NCBI GenBank assembly: GCA_922989275.2
Contig: OV277866.1
Location: 50,335,246-50,399,245 of the forward strand
Direction of reading: 5' to 3'
DNA length: 64,000 nucleotides
Source: Gari tellinella
Lineage: Eukaryota; Mollusca; Bivalvia; Cardiida; Psammobiidae
Under the pieces are notes generated by a model. It did not search any database. It saw nothing but the letters and a program-made list of their open reading frames with translations, and was not told where the DNA came from. The stretch's first letter is position 1. The number at the start of each line of letters is the position of its first letter. Shown here piece after piece: positions 11,417 through 21,939 of this stretch. The position numbers and the translations under genes are program-made.

Positions 11417-11851
11417 AGGTTACTTAAATATATTTCAATATAGCGTATTCAACACGTTATTCTGTTTGTAAACTACTTGTATCCGATCTTACTTTTTGAA
11501 TTTCTCACAAGTGATGATATCCCATCGGATTTTAGATGTTCAATAAATCTTACTTGAAAAAATAGAGACGTGTTTCAACAATTGGAATTTATTATAGCGG
11601 CGCATCCATCTGTCTGAATGTTTCTAAACACGCAAAACTCAAATGGATCTGACAATGTGCCGGAGAATGTTCCATTTATTAAAATTTTAAGCAGTAAAAT
11701 AAAATCTCAGAAACTATTTACGGCAAGACAAAATGGAATAATTAACATGTGTGTTAGATTTGTTGCCTGTGTAAAGTTTGAGCTGGTTGTGGTGGCACTT
11801 ATCTGTTGCAAACTGTCATTTTCACACTGCATTTATATAGGATCTGTAATG

Positions 11852-11978
11852 AGTCGATGTTTAAGACAAGCTGATCTCAAACGAGTCTAGAATTGAAATG
11901 TTATTAAGCGAGCCTTGGCGAGCTTAATAACTTTTCTATTCTAGACGAGTTTGAGATCAACTTGTCTTAAACATCGAC
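11852..11978. repeat. Palindromic element (about 127 bp)
   Basis: GTCGATGTTTAAGACAAGCT ... and its complement CTTGTCTTAAACATCGAC enclose AACGAGTCTAGAATTGAAA and its partner, with centre AGCGAGCCTTGGCGAGCTT. A fold-back MITE of unassigned family. Two TGACGTCA sites lie downstream at about 12057 and 12092. Confidence 0.75.
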
Positions 11979-12188
11979 GAGTGACAGATTCTTTTTCTCA
12001 CATTACCAACGATTTAAGCTATTTTGTAAGCAATTTGCATTTTTTTGGAACCCGGGTGACGTCAAAATGCCGTTATAAAAAGTGACGTTATAGTGACGTC
12101 ATCAAAGTGATCTTACACATGTTGGAGATAAGGATATTCGTCATCGTTGTTCGTTATAGAAAACAGGGGTAGTTATGTGAGAAAACCT

Positions 12189-12435
12189 ATTACCCCATAA
12201 ATACACCCTTTTACACCTCTGATTGATTCCCTCACTTATGAAAATATGTTACATTTATTCAATCATGAGTATATGTATCATTTGAAATAGTTTCTTTATT
12301 TTAGCAGATGATAGCTTAAAGCAGGCTGAAAGTAAAGCAGAATGCGCCTTAAGGCGCATTCTGCTTTACTTTCAACCTGCTTTAAGTGGTAATTCTATTT
12401 TCAAAACTAGAAACAGGCTATGGGGTAATGGGTTA
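12189..12435. mobile_element. Family D MITE
   Basis: Starts near TTACCCCATAAATACACCC and ends GGGGTAATGGGTTAA. Core II (about 12314-12387) has apex GCGCCTTAAGGCGC, where the G-C pairs replace the T-A pairs seen at the same place in 9101-9350. Confidence 0.8.
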
Positions 12436-12507
12436 ATGAAATAACATTTCAAACTTAAAATTGACTATTTACGAATGTCTTTACAATATATCGCAAAAAC
12501 GACCAAC

Positions 12508-14248
12508 TACAGTGCCCCCTCTCTACAACAACACCCAATAGGAGACAAATATTGTGTGTTTTGTCTGGAGGGAGTTGTTATAGGGAGTGAAATTTGCATA
12601 CATCTGCAAACAGCTTGAATCCAAATCAGATGCGCCGTCTGATCTGGATTCAAAATGTTTGTCACTCGTCATTACAGTGGTAAATACGCTATTCCTACCC
12701 ACTTTACGCGTTTCTTACGCGTTTCTTACGCGTTCGTTAAGCGTTCGTTTAGCGTTCGTTACCCGTTTCGTTTAACGCGTTTACTACCCGTTTCTTAACG
12801 CGTTTCTTAACGCGTTTAAACGCGTTTAAAAGAGCCCGGATGAAAGTAATCATGGAGAAAGGGAGGTAATCCATGTATGACTTGCGGGCCGCTCTTATCC
12901 TACTTAAGAATTTAGTAAATATCGTTACTGTGGAGTAAATATAATCTTATAAAAGTTTATGAAATCATTTTCTTTAAGAAGAAAGGTTATCCTGTGAGAG
13001 TTTTATGAATATACATTTATTTTCCCATATAAAGGATACGGTTTAAAAAGGATTATGTAAATTGTGTATATTACTATTACTATGAACATGCGGAATTCCC
13101 AAATGCCACATGTGGCATGCAGGGCTAGCCGCTAACACTGTTGCATCACAAGCCGGACAGGGGGGTAATAAAACTGCGGCTTATCAAAGTAAGTATCCTA
13201 ATGCCCCATTGGGGTTGATTGGAATATCAACTAAATAAACCAAACCTTATATGCGAGTATGTGTCAGTTATTATACTCTCTCATCAAAGTAAAAGATATC
13301 TGTATAGTTTGAATATGGATGAGACTCCCGTAACTCGGCATTTCATCTAGAGCCAAACTGTAAAAATGAAATCAAGACCGTATGCTTCATTCTTAGCTGT
13401 AAAACATAAGAACCGAACTACTCGGTGTCCCATCTACATCTAAATCGATAGTGTTAACTATTATGAAAGTAATTGGGTTTATTCAAAGCTGTCAGTTTGG
13501 ATCCTGATGCTATGCCGATCTATACAGCCAGGCGTTTGATCTGGATTCAAACCGTTTGAATAGAAATCAACATGGAAGGAATTATTCTAATACATATCAA
13601 ACAGAAATAATCTCGATGAAACGCCGAGTCACTCAGCATTATGATCGAGATCCAAACTGTCTATATTTATATAAATTCTATAAGCGAACCCAGTTTAGAT
13701 CCTGATAAGAGGCGTCTCATTTACAGAAAATGTTTTCAAAAATCGCATTACAATATGAGTTTTATCGCGAAAATGCTCCAGTGACAAATCGATTCTTGTT
13801 TTTGATAAACCCGTTTCATTCGGATTTTTCTAAAACGGCAATCATCGATAAGATCCGAAATCTCCGCGTGAAACGGAAAACGGACGCCCCAATCGCAGCA
13901 TCTCGGGTATAACCGTTTATTAACGCGTTTAAACGCGTTCAAATCGTTAGGCCTTAACCGTTCGTTAAGCGTTCATTAAGCGTTCGTTAACCGTTCACTA
14001 TGCGTTTCTTACGCATAGATAAACGCGTAAATGGGTAGGAACAGCGTATTTACCACTGTATGTTTTTTTTTCTGTCAAAATGTCCAATATGTAACTTTGA
14101 GAAAAAATGGCAGGCGACAAATACAAGCAGACGATATTGCAGCCGTAAAAAGGTTGGACATAATTGTCTTGTTTAGGCAAGAGTTGCGAGCGTTGTTGTA
14201 AGGAGGGAGTCGTTGTTCAGAGGGCCGTTGTGGATAGGGAGCACTGTA
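12508..14248. mobile_element. Family B MITE split by a 1.4-kb TA element
   Basis: Left half TACAGTGCCCCCTCTCTAC through a shortened core I to CACTCGTCATTA (12674). The right half resumes at 14061 with TGTTTTTTTTTCTGTCAAAA and ends GGAGCACTGTA. Together the halves rebuild a normal B element with the insertion at a TA dinucleotide. Confidence 0.85.
12675..14058. mobile_element. 1.4-kb TA-flanked inverted-repeat element nested in B
   Basis: Terminal repeats CAGTGGTAAATACGCTATTC and mirrored AACAGCGTATTTACCACTG, with TA on both sides (12673-12674, 14059-14060). Subterminal zones are arrays of 'acgcgttt/cgttcgttaagcg' motifs (12710-12830, 13900-14030). The interior holds three decayed core I copies (13490-13725). 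No transposase ORF is seen. Likely non-autonomous. Confidence 0.82.
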
Positions 14249-14635
14249 CTTAGGGTTGACTTTTACAATAATTATATTGCCAAACTAAATACACTGCAGA
14301 CTCCTCTCAGATGGTTCCTTTGATTGCTTTAAGAATGTTTTCTTCTTTCGACAAACAATCCCATAAGATAGGAAAGTCCATATACACTTGTTATTGTGGC
14401 TAAAGAATATAACTTATAAACTATATATATTTGCTGGTCTAAATAGTTGGTAGATCTACACTCAAACGACTGAATCATGGTCATCAATTTCTATAATTCT
14501 TCTGCGCTGCCCATTCAGATTATAGGGTAAAATTATAAAATTATACATAGCTGCTATACATCGACAAGTCAATTACAGGTCTTGGATCAATGAAACAAGA
14601 ATTAGACGAGAATTAGACGACTGACCTTGCAGGGC

Positions 14636-14884
14636 TACAGTGGAGAATCTGTTATTCTTTCCCAATAAACGCGTTTACGCTAAAACTATTATTTGCCGTG
14701 CAAACAGTTTGGAGCCAGATCTGACGCCGGGTAACCCGGCGTCTGATCAGGCTCCAAACTGTTTGCCACCAAGATAAACATGAATTATCAGAATTGTCCA
14801 AAGGTTGTTCTTTTCTACGTTTTAGTGTTTTGCGTTTGCGTACGTTTGCGTTTAAACGGGAAAGAATAACAGATTCTCCACTGT
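14636..14884. mobile_element. Family C MITE, well preserved
   Basis: TACAGTGGAGAATCTGTTAT and mirrored AACAGATTCTCCACTGTA. Core I has stem GCAAACAGTTTGGAGCCAG and apex CGCCGGGTAACCCGGCG. About 249 bp including TA at each side. Confidence 0.9.
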
Positions 14885-14932
14885 ATCATAAGTTGCTAAT
14901 AAAAATCCTAAGATGTCCAAAGTTTCAAGCTT

Positions 14933-15055
14933 TAACCCTTTCGCTGCCAGGCTCTATAACACTAACATAATAATGCAAACAGTTTGGATCCAGATCAGAC
15001 GCCGCGTAACGCGGCGTCTGATCTGGATCTAAACTGTTTAAAACCCAAATCAATG
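14933..15055. mobile_element. Family A partial copy with intact core I
   Basis: TTAACCCTTTCGCTGCC start. The core at about 14982-15047 is perfectly paired (CAGTTTGGATCCAGATCAG, apex CGCCGCGTAACGCGGCG). The right arm is lost. At 15125-15150 the phrase 'acccggagaaatggcag' repeats one at positions 9-26. Confidence 0.72.
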
Positions 15056-15371
15056 TTTCCTAATTTCAAAAGTAATAGCAGAAATCCGAAGATTTCGGAA
15101 TAATCCGTGGGTCCGGAAAATTAAGAAAACCCGGAGAAATGGCAGCCTTGTTATTATATGTCAGAAATAGTTTATACCCTTATCCTGTCTTACTATAGGA
15201 TACTTTAAGATTGCTAGATAATATTTTAATGAATACTGATAACTCCTCTCCTGTCGCAATATCGCCTGATTTCAAAGAGTCATCGACAAAATTGGTAAAA
15301 TTCAGATTGATACATTTCTATTTGAAGAAAATTTAAAACAAGTATTAAACAGCTTTGATCAAAATCTGAGT

Positions 15372-15504
15372 TTAACCCCTACATTGCCCTAACCCCGAAT
15401 ACAATAGTTATTTGCAACCAGTTTGGGCACTAATCAGACGCTGCGTTACGCGGCGTCTAATCAGGATTCAAACTTTTAATTGGGGTAAGGCAGTGAAGGG
15501 GTAA
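15372..15504. mobile_element. Family A variant (A3), short
   Basis: TTAACCCCTACATTGCC start and GGCAGTGAAGGGGTAA end. Core I apex GCTGCGTTACGCGGCG. The same subfamily is complete at 60092-60300 and degraded at 51432-51659. Confidence 0.72.
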
Positions 15505-15514
15505 AGGTGAGATG

Positions 15515-15877
15515 TACATAGCTCCCTCTCCACAACGGCCCTCCAAACAACGATTCCCTCCTTACAACGACGCTTGTCACTATTCCCCCAAACAAGACAC
15601 TTATGTCCAACCTATTCACGGCTGCAATGTCGTCTGCTTAAAATTGTCGTTTGCTGTTTTTCTCAAAATTACATAATGGACATTTTGACAGAAAAAACGT
15701 AGTGACGACTGACAAACAGCTTGAATCCAGATCAGACGCCGCGATACAATGCGTCTGATTTTGTTTCAAGATGTTTGCCAATGTAAGCCAAATTGTCCTC
15801 CCTATAACGACTCCCTCCGAACAACGCACACACTGTTTGTCTCCCATAAGATAACGTTGTAGAGAGTGAGCGCTGTA
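15515..15877. mobile_element. Family B MITE
   Basis: TACATAGCTCCCTCTCCAC start, GAGTGAGCGCTGTA end. The core I right arm has mispairs (ATGCGTCTGATTTTG). It is followed 15 bp later by another B copy, so two B elements stand head to tail. Confidence 0.8.
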
Positions 15878-15892
15878 CTGTCAAAAGGCTGG

Positions 15893-16253
15893 TACAGTGT
15901 TCCCGCTTTACAACGGCCCTCCCAACAACGACTCCCTCCTTACAAAAACCCTTGCCACGGTTCCCTACACAGGACACTTATGTCTAACGCCTTCACTGTT
16001 GCAATATCGTCTGCTTAAAATTGTCGTCTGCTAATCTTTTCAAAGTTACATAATGCATATTTTTACAGGAAAAATACTTACTGAAGCGTGACAAACAGCT
16101 TGAATCCAGATCAGACGCCGCGTTACGCGGCGTCTGATCTGGATTCAAGCTGTTTGCAAATGTAACCAGTTTCCCTCTTTATAACGACTCCCTCCGTACA
16201 ACGCACATATTTTTGTCTCCCATTGGGTGTCGTTGTAGAGAGGGAGCGCTGTA
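15893..16253. mobile_element. Family B MITE, intact core
   Basis: TACAGTGTTCCCGCTTTAC start, AGAGGGAGCGCTGTA end. Core I about 16090-16160 is perfectly paired (AGCTTGAATCCAGATCAG, apex CGCCGCGTTACGCGGCG). Confidence 0.87.
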
Positions 16254-16559
16254 GTTTCATAATCTCGTTAGTTTATCATGAATTGAATGGTGCTTCTCTA
16301 ATGAAAGGTTTTCAGAGTTGATTGATTGGGTGTTCTCAGGTTGATTGTTATATTGTTCGTCAATTTCTACAGACACCGCATGATTTAGCCAGATTAAATC
16401 ATAGACAGTCTATAGACAGATATGTAAATTGTTATTGAGAAGAAAAATAGGAGGGTGCCCTGATTAAGAAGAATGGACATTTTGGTGGTAATTTAGTGGC
16501 AATATTCTCTGAGGTTGATACGAATTTCGTTTCTAAACAGTTGTACAACATCAAAAACC

Positions 16560-16612
16560 CTCTCTCTCTCGCTTTCTCTTTCCATATATCTCTCTCCCCT
16601 CTCTCTCTCTAT
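16560..16612. repeat. CT-rich microsatellite
   Basis: Pyrimidine run dominated by CTCT repeats. The rest of 16254-17247 has no gene apart from the diverged direct repeat listed next. Confidence 0.85.
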
Positions 16613-16734
16613 TCATGATACAAACTTTGTGTCAATTATATGGGCTATTAAGTGGATGGTAATGGTATAACTATTATATGCATACTGAAGCATACGAGTT
16701 ATTGCGAACAGTATATTTTGCATGTTTAAGTGTC

Positions 16735-17185
16735 AGGGAGAAAATAAAATGTGGTGCAATTTGATGATATTCATTAAAAGTTTTGTTTTAAGGCTAGTCA
16801 TTTATAGATCTGCCAAAAGCTGTTTATATACAATTATGATTGTGCCTACAATGCAAATGAAATCAATGATACATTTTTACAAACATCAAAGGATGAAACA
16901 TTGATATATACCCGCTGGACACTTGGAAATGCTGCAAATTTGTTGAACTAAATAGTTTTACCGACGACGTAGTAATGCAGTATTTTGGTAATTCGTAAAT
17001 TAGTATATTATTAAATGTACACTGTGCCATACGATTTGTATGTCACAGTACATGAATAGTGATATAGCGCACTTTGGTAATATTCATTAAAAAGTTTAGT
17101 TTTTAAGTCTACTCATTTATAGCTCTGCCAGAAGCCGTTTAGATGAGATTGTGATTGTGTCTACAATGCAATTGAAATAGCGTTT
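16735..17185 (+). repeat. Diverged direct repeat pair, about 320-bp offset
   Basis: GATATTCATTAAAAGTTT... TAGTCATTTATAGATCTGCC... GTGCCTACAATGCAA (16765-16860) recurs as AATATTCATTAAAAAGTTTA... TACTCATTTATAGCTCTGCC... GTGTCTACAATGCAA (17080-17175). An old tandem duplication with no coding signal. Confidence 0.6.
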
Positions 17186-17247
17186 TTCAAATAAATGAAA
17201 CATTTGTCCAAAGATCAAAGTCATAATCATTTCCAATCAAATGTGTT

Positions 17248-17484
17248 TCAACCCTTTCACTCTCAATGACGCTTAAAAGCACGTTTGCAAACAGTTTGGA
17301 TCATGACCAGACGCCGCGTAACGCGGCGTCTGATCAGGTTCCGAACTGTTTGACACTCGTTTTGAAATTTCTTCAGTCATCCTGTCTTTGAAACGATATT
17401 GCAGACACGAAAATTGAAGCAGACGACAATGAAACGGTGAAGGGGTAAATATCTCACGAACATTTTGGTAGTGAAAGGGTTAAA
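17248..17484. mobile_element. Family A variant (A4) MITE
   Basis: TCAACCCTTTCACTCTCAAT start, GGTAGTGAAAGGGTTAA end. Core I (about 17288-17352) has apex CGCCGCGTAACGCGGCG. A4 is set apart by the CACTCTCAATGACGC end, shared with 45801-46014 and 51092-51339. Confidence 0.8.
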
Positions 17485-18104
17485 ATCACACTTATCATGT
17501 TTGGAAGATTATTTCTAAAGACTTGCAGTTACTGACTGCATAAAAAGGGTAATACAAAAACAAATTGTCGGGATTTCTTGAGTAATATTTGTATTAACTT
17601 GTCATCTTTCTCAGACAAAATGTCTTACTTTTTTAATAATCGTCTGACTACACTTTGGCTCTATTCTGCTCTGGGTAAAGGTATCTCATCAATGCGCAAT
17701 ATAAACTATATACATGTATTGCCCTTCTCCTGTTATAAGCACACATTGCACCATTTTCAAAAAGAGGAAGACCCAGATCAGACCGCCCCTGATTGAGCAG
17801 TCTGATCAGGACCTATGCTGTTATCCTTATAGGATCTATTTTCTGTTGAGGTGTTTTCTGATTTTATTAGCTCATGTAAAAGTACAGACAATAGGTGTGG
17901 ATATTCAGTAGGACAAGTGATAACAATAACACGGTAATTGAAATATTCATAGAACTGCACTATATAAACAATATTTTTGTATTGTAATTTTCCAACTCCC
18001 GCTGACTGTAGCAGCATTCACACAAAAATGAACATTTAAAGAAAAACAAATATAGATTGAGTGATCTACTAAGGAAATTGTTACTTAACTGTTGATAATA
18101 TGTA

Positions 18105-18279
18105 ATGGCGTCAATGTCGCACTCATCTTTGCTTCATGAGCCATGTGGGGTTCCGAGACATATGTCATGCATAATTGCTTCTTGGATTTGGAAAACCGTT
18201 CCACCTTTCATACTTGCGATTGGGACATGTGGAAATATCTTGTCAATAATTGTGTTATCAAGGAAAGAATCCAACAACG
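18105..18279 (+). CDS. Class A GPCR, exon 1 (N-terminus and TM1)
   Basis: ATG at 18105 follows an in-frame TAA. It encodes 58 residues plus one base. TM1 spans about residues 31-52 with the conserved G-N pair (GTCGNIL, N44 = 1.50) followed by the SRK start of intracellular loop 1. The proposed donor is GT at 18280-18281 (weak match to consensus), giving a phase-1 intron that joins exon 2 at 18711. With the insertion removed the two exons give 341 codons plus stop, a normal length for this receptor class. The donor choice is inferred from frame and alignment logic, not observed. Confidence 0.72.
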
Positions 18280-18710
18280 GTGTTTAGCACATGGCTTGGA
18301 GCTCTCGGCCAATCAGATGCCTCAAAAACCTGTGAATATATCGTTTATTTCAACAAACCATGGAATAACTAACAAACTGTTGACTTATTCCTCGCTTCCG
18401 TCATCTCAAGGCAATTTGACGTCACAATTCTAAAAACAGCTGAGGTCAGAGGTGAACTGCACACGCTTCATGACGTTTTATTATGTACAGTGAGACCTAG
18501 ACTTTAAAGACAATTACTAATGTATTGTGCTTACATATAGAGCTTCAATAAGCGTTATTTATGTTGGTGTTAAAGCATGCTTAATGTCTCAAACTTATCA
18601 TTTGAAATAACCTTTCAATTTTAGTAAAATATTACAAACAAAATGACTTTTTCGTCTAAAACAGAAATCAGAAACGAATGGTTTTCTTGTTTTCCTCGAG
18701 CCCAAGCCAG
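18280..18710 (+). other. Putative GPCR intron
   Basis: 431 bp between the proposed GT (18280) and AG (18709-18710). It has many in-frame stops, a strong pyrimidine stretch 'ttttcttgttttcctc' just upstream of the acceptor, and no repeat of the families found elsewhere. Confidence 0.6.
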
Positions 18711-19660
18711 TGCTAAATAGGTTAGACCATGGTTGCACGCGAATAAACGACATAGTTCTCGGGGGCAACGCCCCCTCGAACTATATCGTTTATTCGCTTG
18801 CAACCATGGTCTAACCTATACATCTTCTACTTTTATCCATTACTGACCTAATACTTCTGTGGACTACAGTTCTAAAATGGATACTGGTATATATATTTGA
18901 TTTCTACATTTACACAGTGTCCAATTTCTTTTGCATGGCAGATAGTTTGATCGATTATACAGTGGTTGGTTTTGGAGTATTTCTTGTTGTGCTTTTAACC
19001 ATTGAAAGAGCTATATACACAAAATACCCAATATATGCCCGGCAGAGAATTACAAGAAGGTGTGCCATTATGACCAGTTTGGTGGCATTGTCATCGTCAG
19101 CAATTCTCAATACCCACCATCTTATTGGTAATAGACTTGTACCAATAATCTCTAAAGGAAATTTGACTACATCAATTTCAAATGTGACATACGTTTGCAG
19201 TCCTATTGGAAGTTCTTATATGTACTTTGCTGACATTATACTGCCACCAATTCATTTTGCTTGCACTATAATAATAATGGCTATTCTATTCGGAGGAAAC
19301 ATGCTCATTGTTTGTGTCCTGCTAAAACGTAGAATACAACGACAACAACATCTCAATACAAGATCAGGTGACAGTGATGCCAAACGATTGCACGCTACAC
19401 GGATATTACTCATGCTGTGTGTTTTCTACATGATCACCGTGATACCATTTGGAATTTTCCAAGTTATCTGGAAATCCATACCAAATATTGTTACTGATAA
19501 GAATTTCGCTCATTTTCAACTTATTTCTTGTATCACAATAATGCTTCTTTTTTGTCATTTTGCTTTCACCTTTTTCTTGTACATTACCAATGGTCCACTG
19601 TTTAAGAGAGAGTTTAAGAATCTGGTGTCAGAAGTTTGCACTGGCGTATTCAAGTGTTAA
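18711..19660 (+). CDS. Class A GPCR, exon 2 (TM2-TM7), interrupted by MITE
   Basis: Rhodopsin-family peptide-receptor-like GPCR acting in the plasma membrane. Acceptor AG at 18709-18710 follows a pyrimidine-rich tract (18681-18698). Visible: TM2 LLSITDLILL with D71 (2.50); TM3 with C100 and ERA at 124-126 (E/DRY variant); two N-glycosylation sites (N176, N183) and C188 in loop 2; TM5 about 198-228; TM6 with FYMITVIP (P271); TM7 ending TFFLY in place of NPxxY, then a short helix 8 and tail ending FKC at TAA. NFxLY-like endings are usual in protostome FMRFamide- and related peptide-receptor groups, so that affinity is likely but the ligand is unknown. A 99-bp insertion (element plus TA) keeps phase but adds a TAA at 18812-18814, before TM2, so this allele is probably non-functional. 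Confidence 0.85.
18720..18816. mobile_element. 97-bp palindromic TA-flanked MITE inside GPCR exon 2
   Basis: GGTTAGACCATGGTTGCA at the left and TGCAACCATGGTCTAACC at the right. The middle (GAATAAACGACATAGTTCTC, apex GGGGGCAACGCCCCC) is also paired. TA flanks at 18718-18719 and 18817-18818. Removing element plus one TA joins codons for L-N-I-H to LLLLSITD, restoring a normal TM2. No second copy in the window. Confidence 0.85.
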
Positions 19661-19942
19661 AGATGACTGGTACATTACCAATGGTCCGCTGTTTAAGACA
19701 GAGTTTAAGAATCTGGTGTCAGAAGTTAGCACTGGCGTATTCAAGTGTTAAAGATGACTGGTACATTACCAATGGTCCGCTGTTTAAGACAGAGTTTAAG
19801 AAACTGGTGTCAGAAATTAGGACTGGCGTATGCAAGTATTAAGAGTGGCTGGTACATTACCAATGGTCCACTGTTTAAGACAGAGTTTAAGAATCTGGTG
19901 TCTGAATTTAGGACTGGCGTATGCAAGTGTTAAGGACGGCTA
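19579..19942 (+). repeat. Four 91-bp tandem repeats of the GPCR 3' end
   Basis: GTACATTACCAATGGTCC starts at 19579, 19670, 19761 and 19852, an exact 91-bp period. Each unit carries the end of TM7, helix 8 and the stop-containing tail (TAA after the FKC or CKC/CKY codons). Only the first unit is in the receptor's reading frame and ends it. The others are downstream of the stop and in shifted frames. Units 2-4 show a few substitutions each. Confidence 0.93.
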
Positions 19943-20669
19943 ATTGTTATTATTATTATTATTATTATTATACCAGATTTATATAGCGCTCTTTTCACAC
20001 AGGGATTGTGCGTTCAAAAGCGCTTCACATTAAATTTCGTAAATGTACATACAAAGCGAGAAAAGAACTACATTTAGATCTAAAGTAAACATGATACCTT
20101 ATGGATTTACATGGAAACAAATTCCGATCAAGGGAAATTCTTTCAATGTTATTACCAAGATTATATAAAAAACCGAAATTTATCATTAGTTTGTAAAATT
20201 AACTTTAAAATGAGTCACATATTTAAAAGATAAATTGTATGCTTAAAATGGTGAAAGCTGTACACGAATTATACCACAGTCCTCGCCAGTTGGTTTCAAA
20301 AGAGATCAGATTCGTATCCCTACCGTCAAGATAAACCAGGTAGGCACCGGGTCGACGGTATAACCCCAGAACTCCAATTTAGACCCACAACATATACAGA
20401 ATGGACAGGGCCCTGGGGGTAACTGTCATCCACCCTCTCCATTCCACACCCGGTACCTACATAATCCATTGCTTAAGTTACACCCTTAATTTATGAAATA
20501 TAAAGATAAGAAGCTGTCCTAGAATTATACCGCAGACCCTCAGCCAGTCGATTTTAAAGATATCAGGGACAATGCCTACCACAAAGATCCACAAAACTCC
20601 AGAACTCCCATTTAGACCCACATCAACTACAGCAAGAACATTACCCTAGGGTAGCAGTCATCCATTTCC

Positions 20670-21929
20670 AGGGGCGTAGCTTGGCCAAAATGAAAGTGTA
20701 GGCATACCTTTTCTAGGGGGGTCCGGGGGCATGCTCCCCCGGGAAAATGTTTAGTTCTACAACACTGGAGACGCATTTAACGAGGTTCTGGGGAGACATT
20801 TATACGAAAAATTAATGAGATGAAAAGCTTAAAAACCGGACAATTTTATTTTATTGCAAAGGAATATATCTGCATATATTTTCTTGAGAAAAAAGCAAAC
20901 AAAATAAAACAACACCCACCCACCCACGTCAATCAGTATATAATAGGGTCTGATACCTACCGTAATTTTTTATTTAACAGACTCGCTACTCGCTACCTTT
21001 TCTAGGGGGTCGGGGGCATGTTCCCACGAATTTTTTTTGAGATCTACAACACTGGAAACGCATTTAAGGAGGGTCTGGGGAGACATTTATATGAAGAAGT
21101 AATGAAATGAAAAGCTTAAAATAACAAACAATTGTAATTTTTTGCAAAAGAATATGTCTGCATTATTTTCTTGAAAAAAACCAACAACAACCCAACGTCA
21201 ATTAGTAGCCTATATCATAGGGTCTTATACCGTAATTTTTTCATTAACAGATTCGCTACTTGAAATTATTTGGACGTAACTTTCTTTTCGGGACAAGTTG
21301 ATCATGAGGGGATGGGGTGGTTCCTAGATGGCATTTGGCTTGTTCTGATGACGTTTTGTGCGTCCAACACAGGTGAAATTCTGCTATAAATCTATGTAAA
21401 AAGTCGGCTGAGAATAACATTAAATTGTCTGTTCCATGTTAATATAATGTAATTGTTGACAGGTTGTCTTCCATTTATCTCTAAGTTGGACTCTAAAACC
21501 ATCCTATTCTTATTTTATTGCATTTTTTTACTTTTGAAATCGTCGCAAATATGAGGACAGGGTGTAAGCGGTGGCGTGTGTTTTGCATTAGGGCTAGGCA
21601 GTTGCATGTACAAATGAACATGCATGCCAACGGGGTGACTAGACCAATAAATAAGTGTACTCTTTCTTACTAGGGGGGTCCGGGGGTATGCGCCCCCGGG
21701 GAATTTTTATTCCTAGATAGTCTCTAGATGCGTTCTGATGTCTTTCCTGCGTTTGATAATGGAAAAATACTAAATGAATCTATGTAAAACTTATTGGGGT
21801 TCACCCCTAACCCCCCTTAGATTTCAATTTTATTTCTTTTTCTGCATTTTTAGCCTTTTTTATTTTTTGGACTTCTGAAAAAAAAGTGTAGGCACGTGCC
21901 TACTTGCCTAATAGGAAGCTACGCCAATG
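20670..21929. mobile_element. hAT-like non-autonomous element inserted in the LINE
   Basis: Ends AGGGGCGTAGCTTGG and mirrored GGAAGCTACGCCAATG. The 6-base ATTTCC precedes (20664-20669) and follows (21930-21935). Interior: two tandem units of about 290 bp (20709-20998, 20999-21285), each with GGGGG(T)CCGGGGGCATG and ACAACACTGGAGACGCATTT, plus a third partial at about 21670. GGGGCGTAGC ends are typical of invertebrate hAT elements; the duplication seen is shorter than the usual 8 bp. No transposase remains. Confidence 0.75.
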
Positions 21930-21939
21930 ATTTCCTACT

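Noticed and set aside
11095..11443. Overlapping 60-75 codon ORFs rich in S/L or R/E
   Set aside because: Translations of the GA-rich microsatellite.
18143..18433. 96-codon ORF overlapping GPCR exon 1 in another frame
   Set aside because: Shadow frame; lacks transmembrane or domain features, whereas the 18105 frame encodes a clear TM1.
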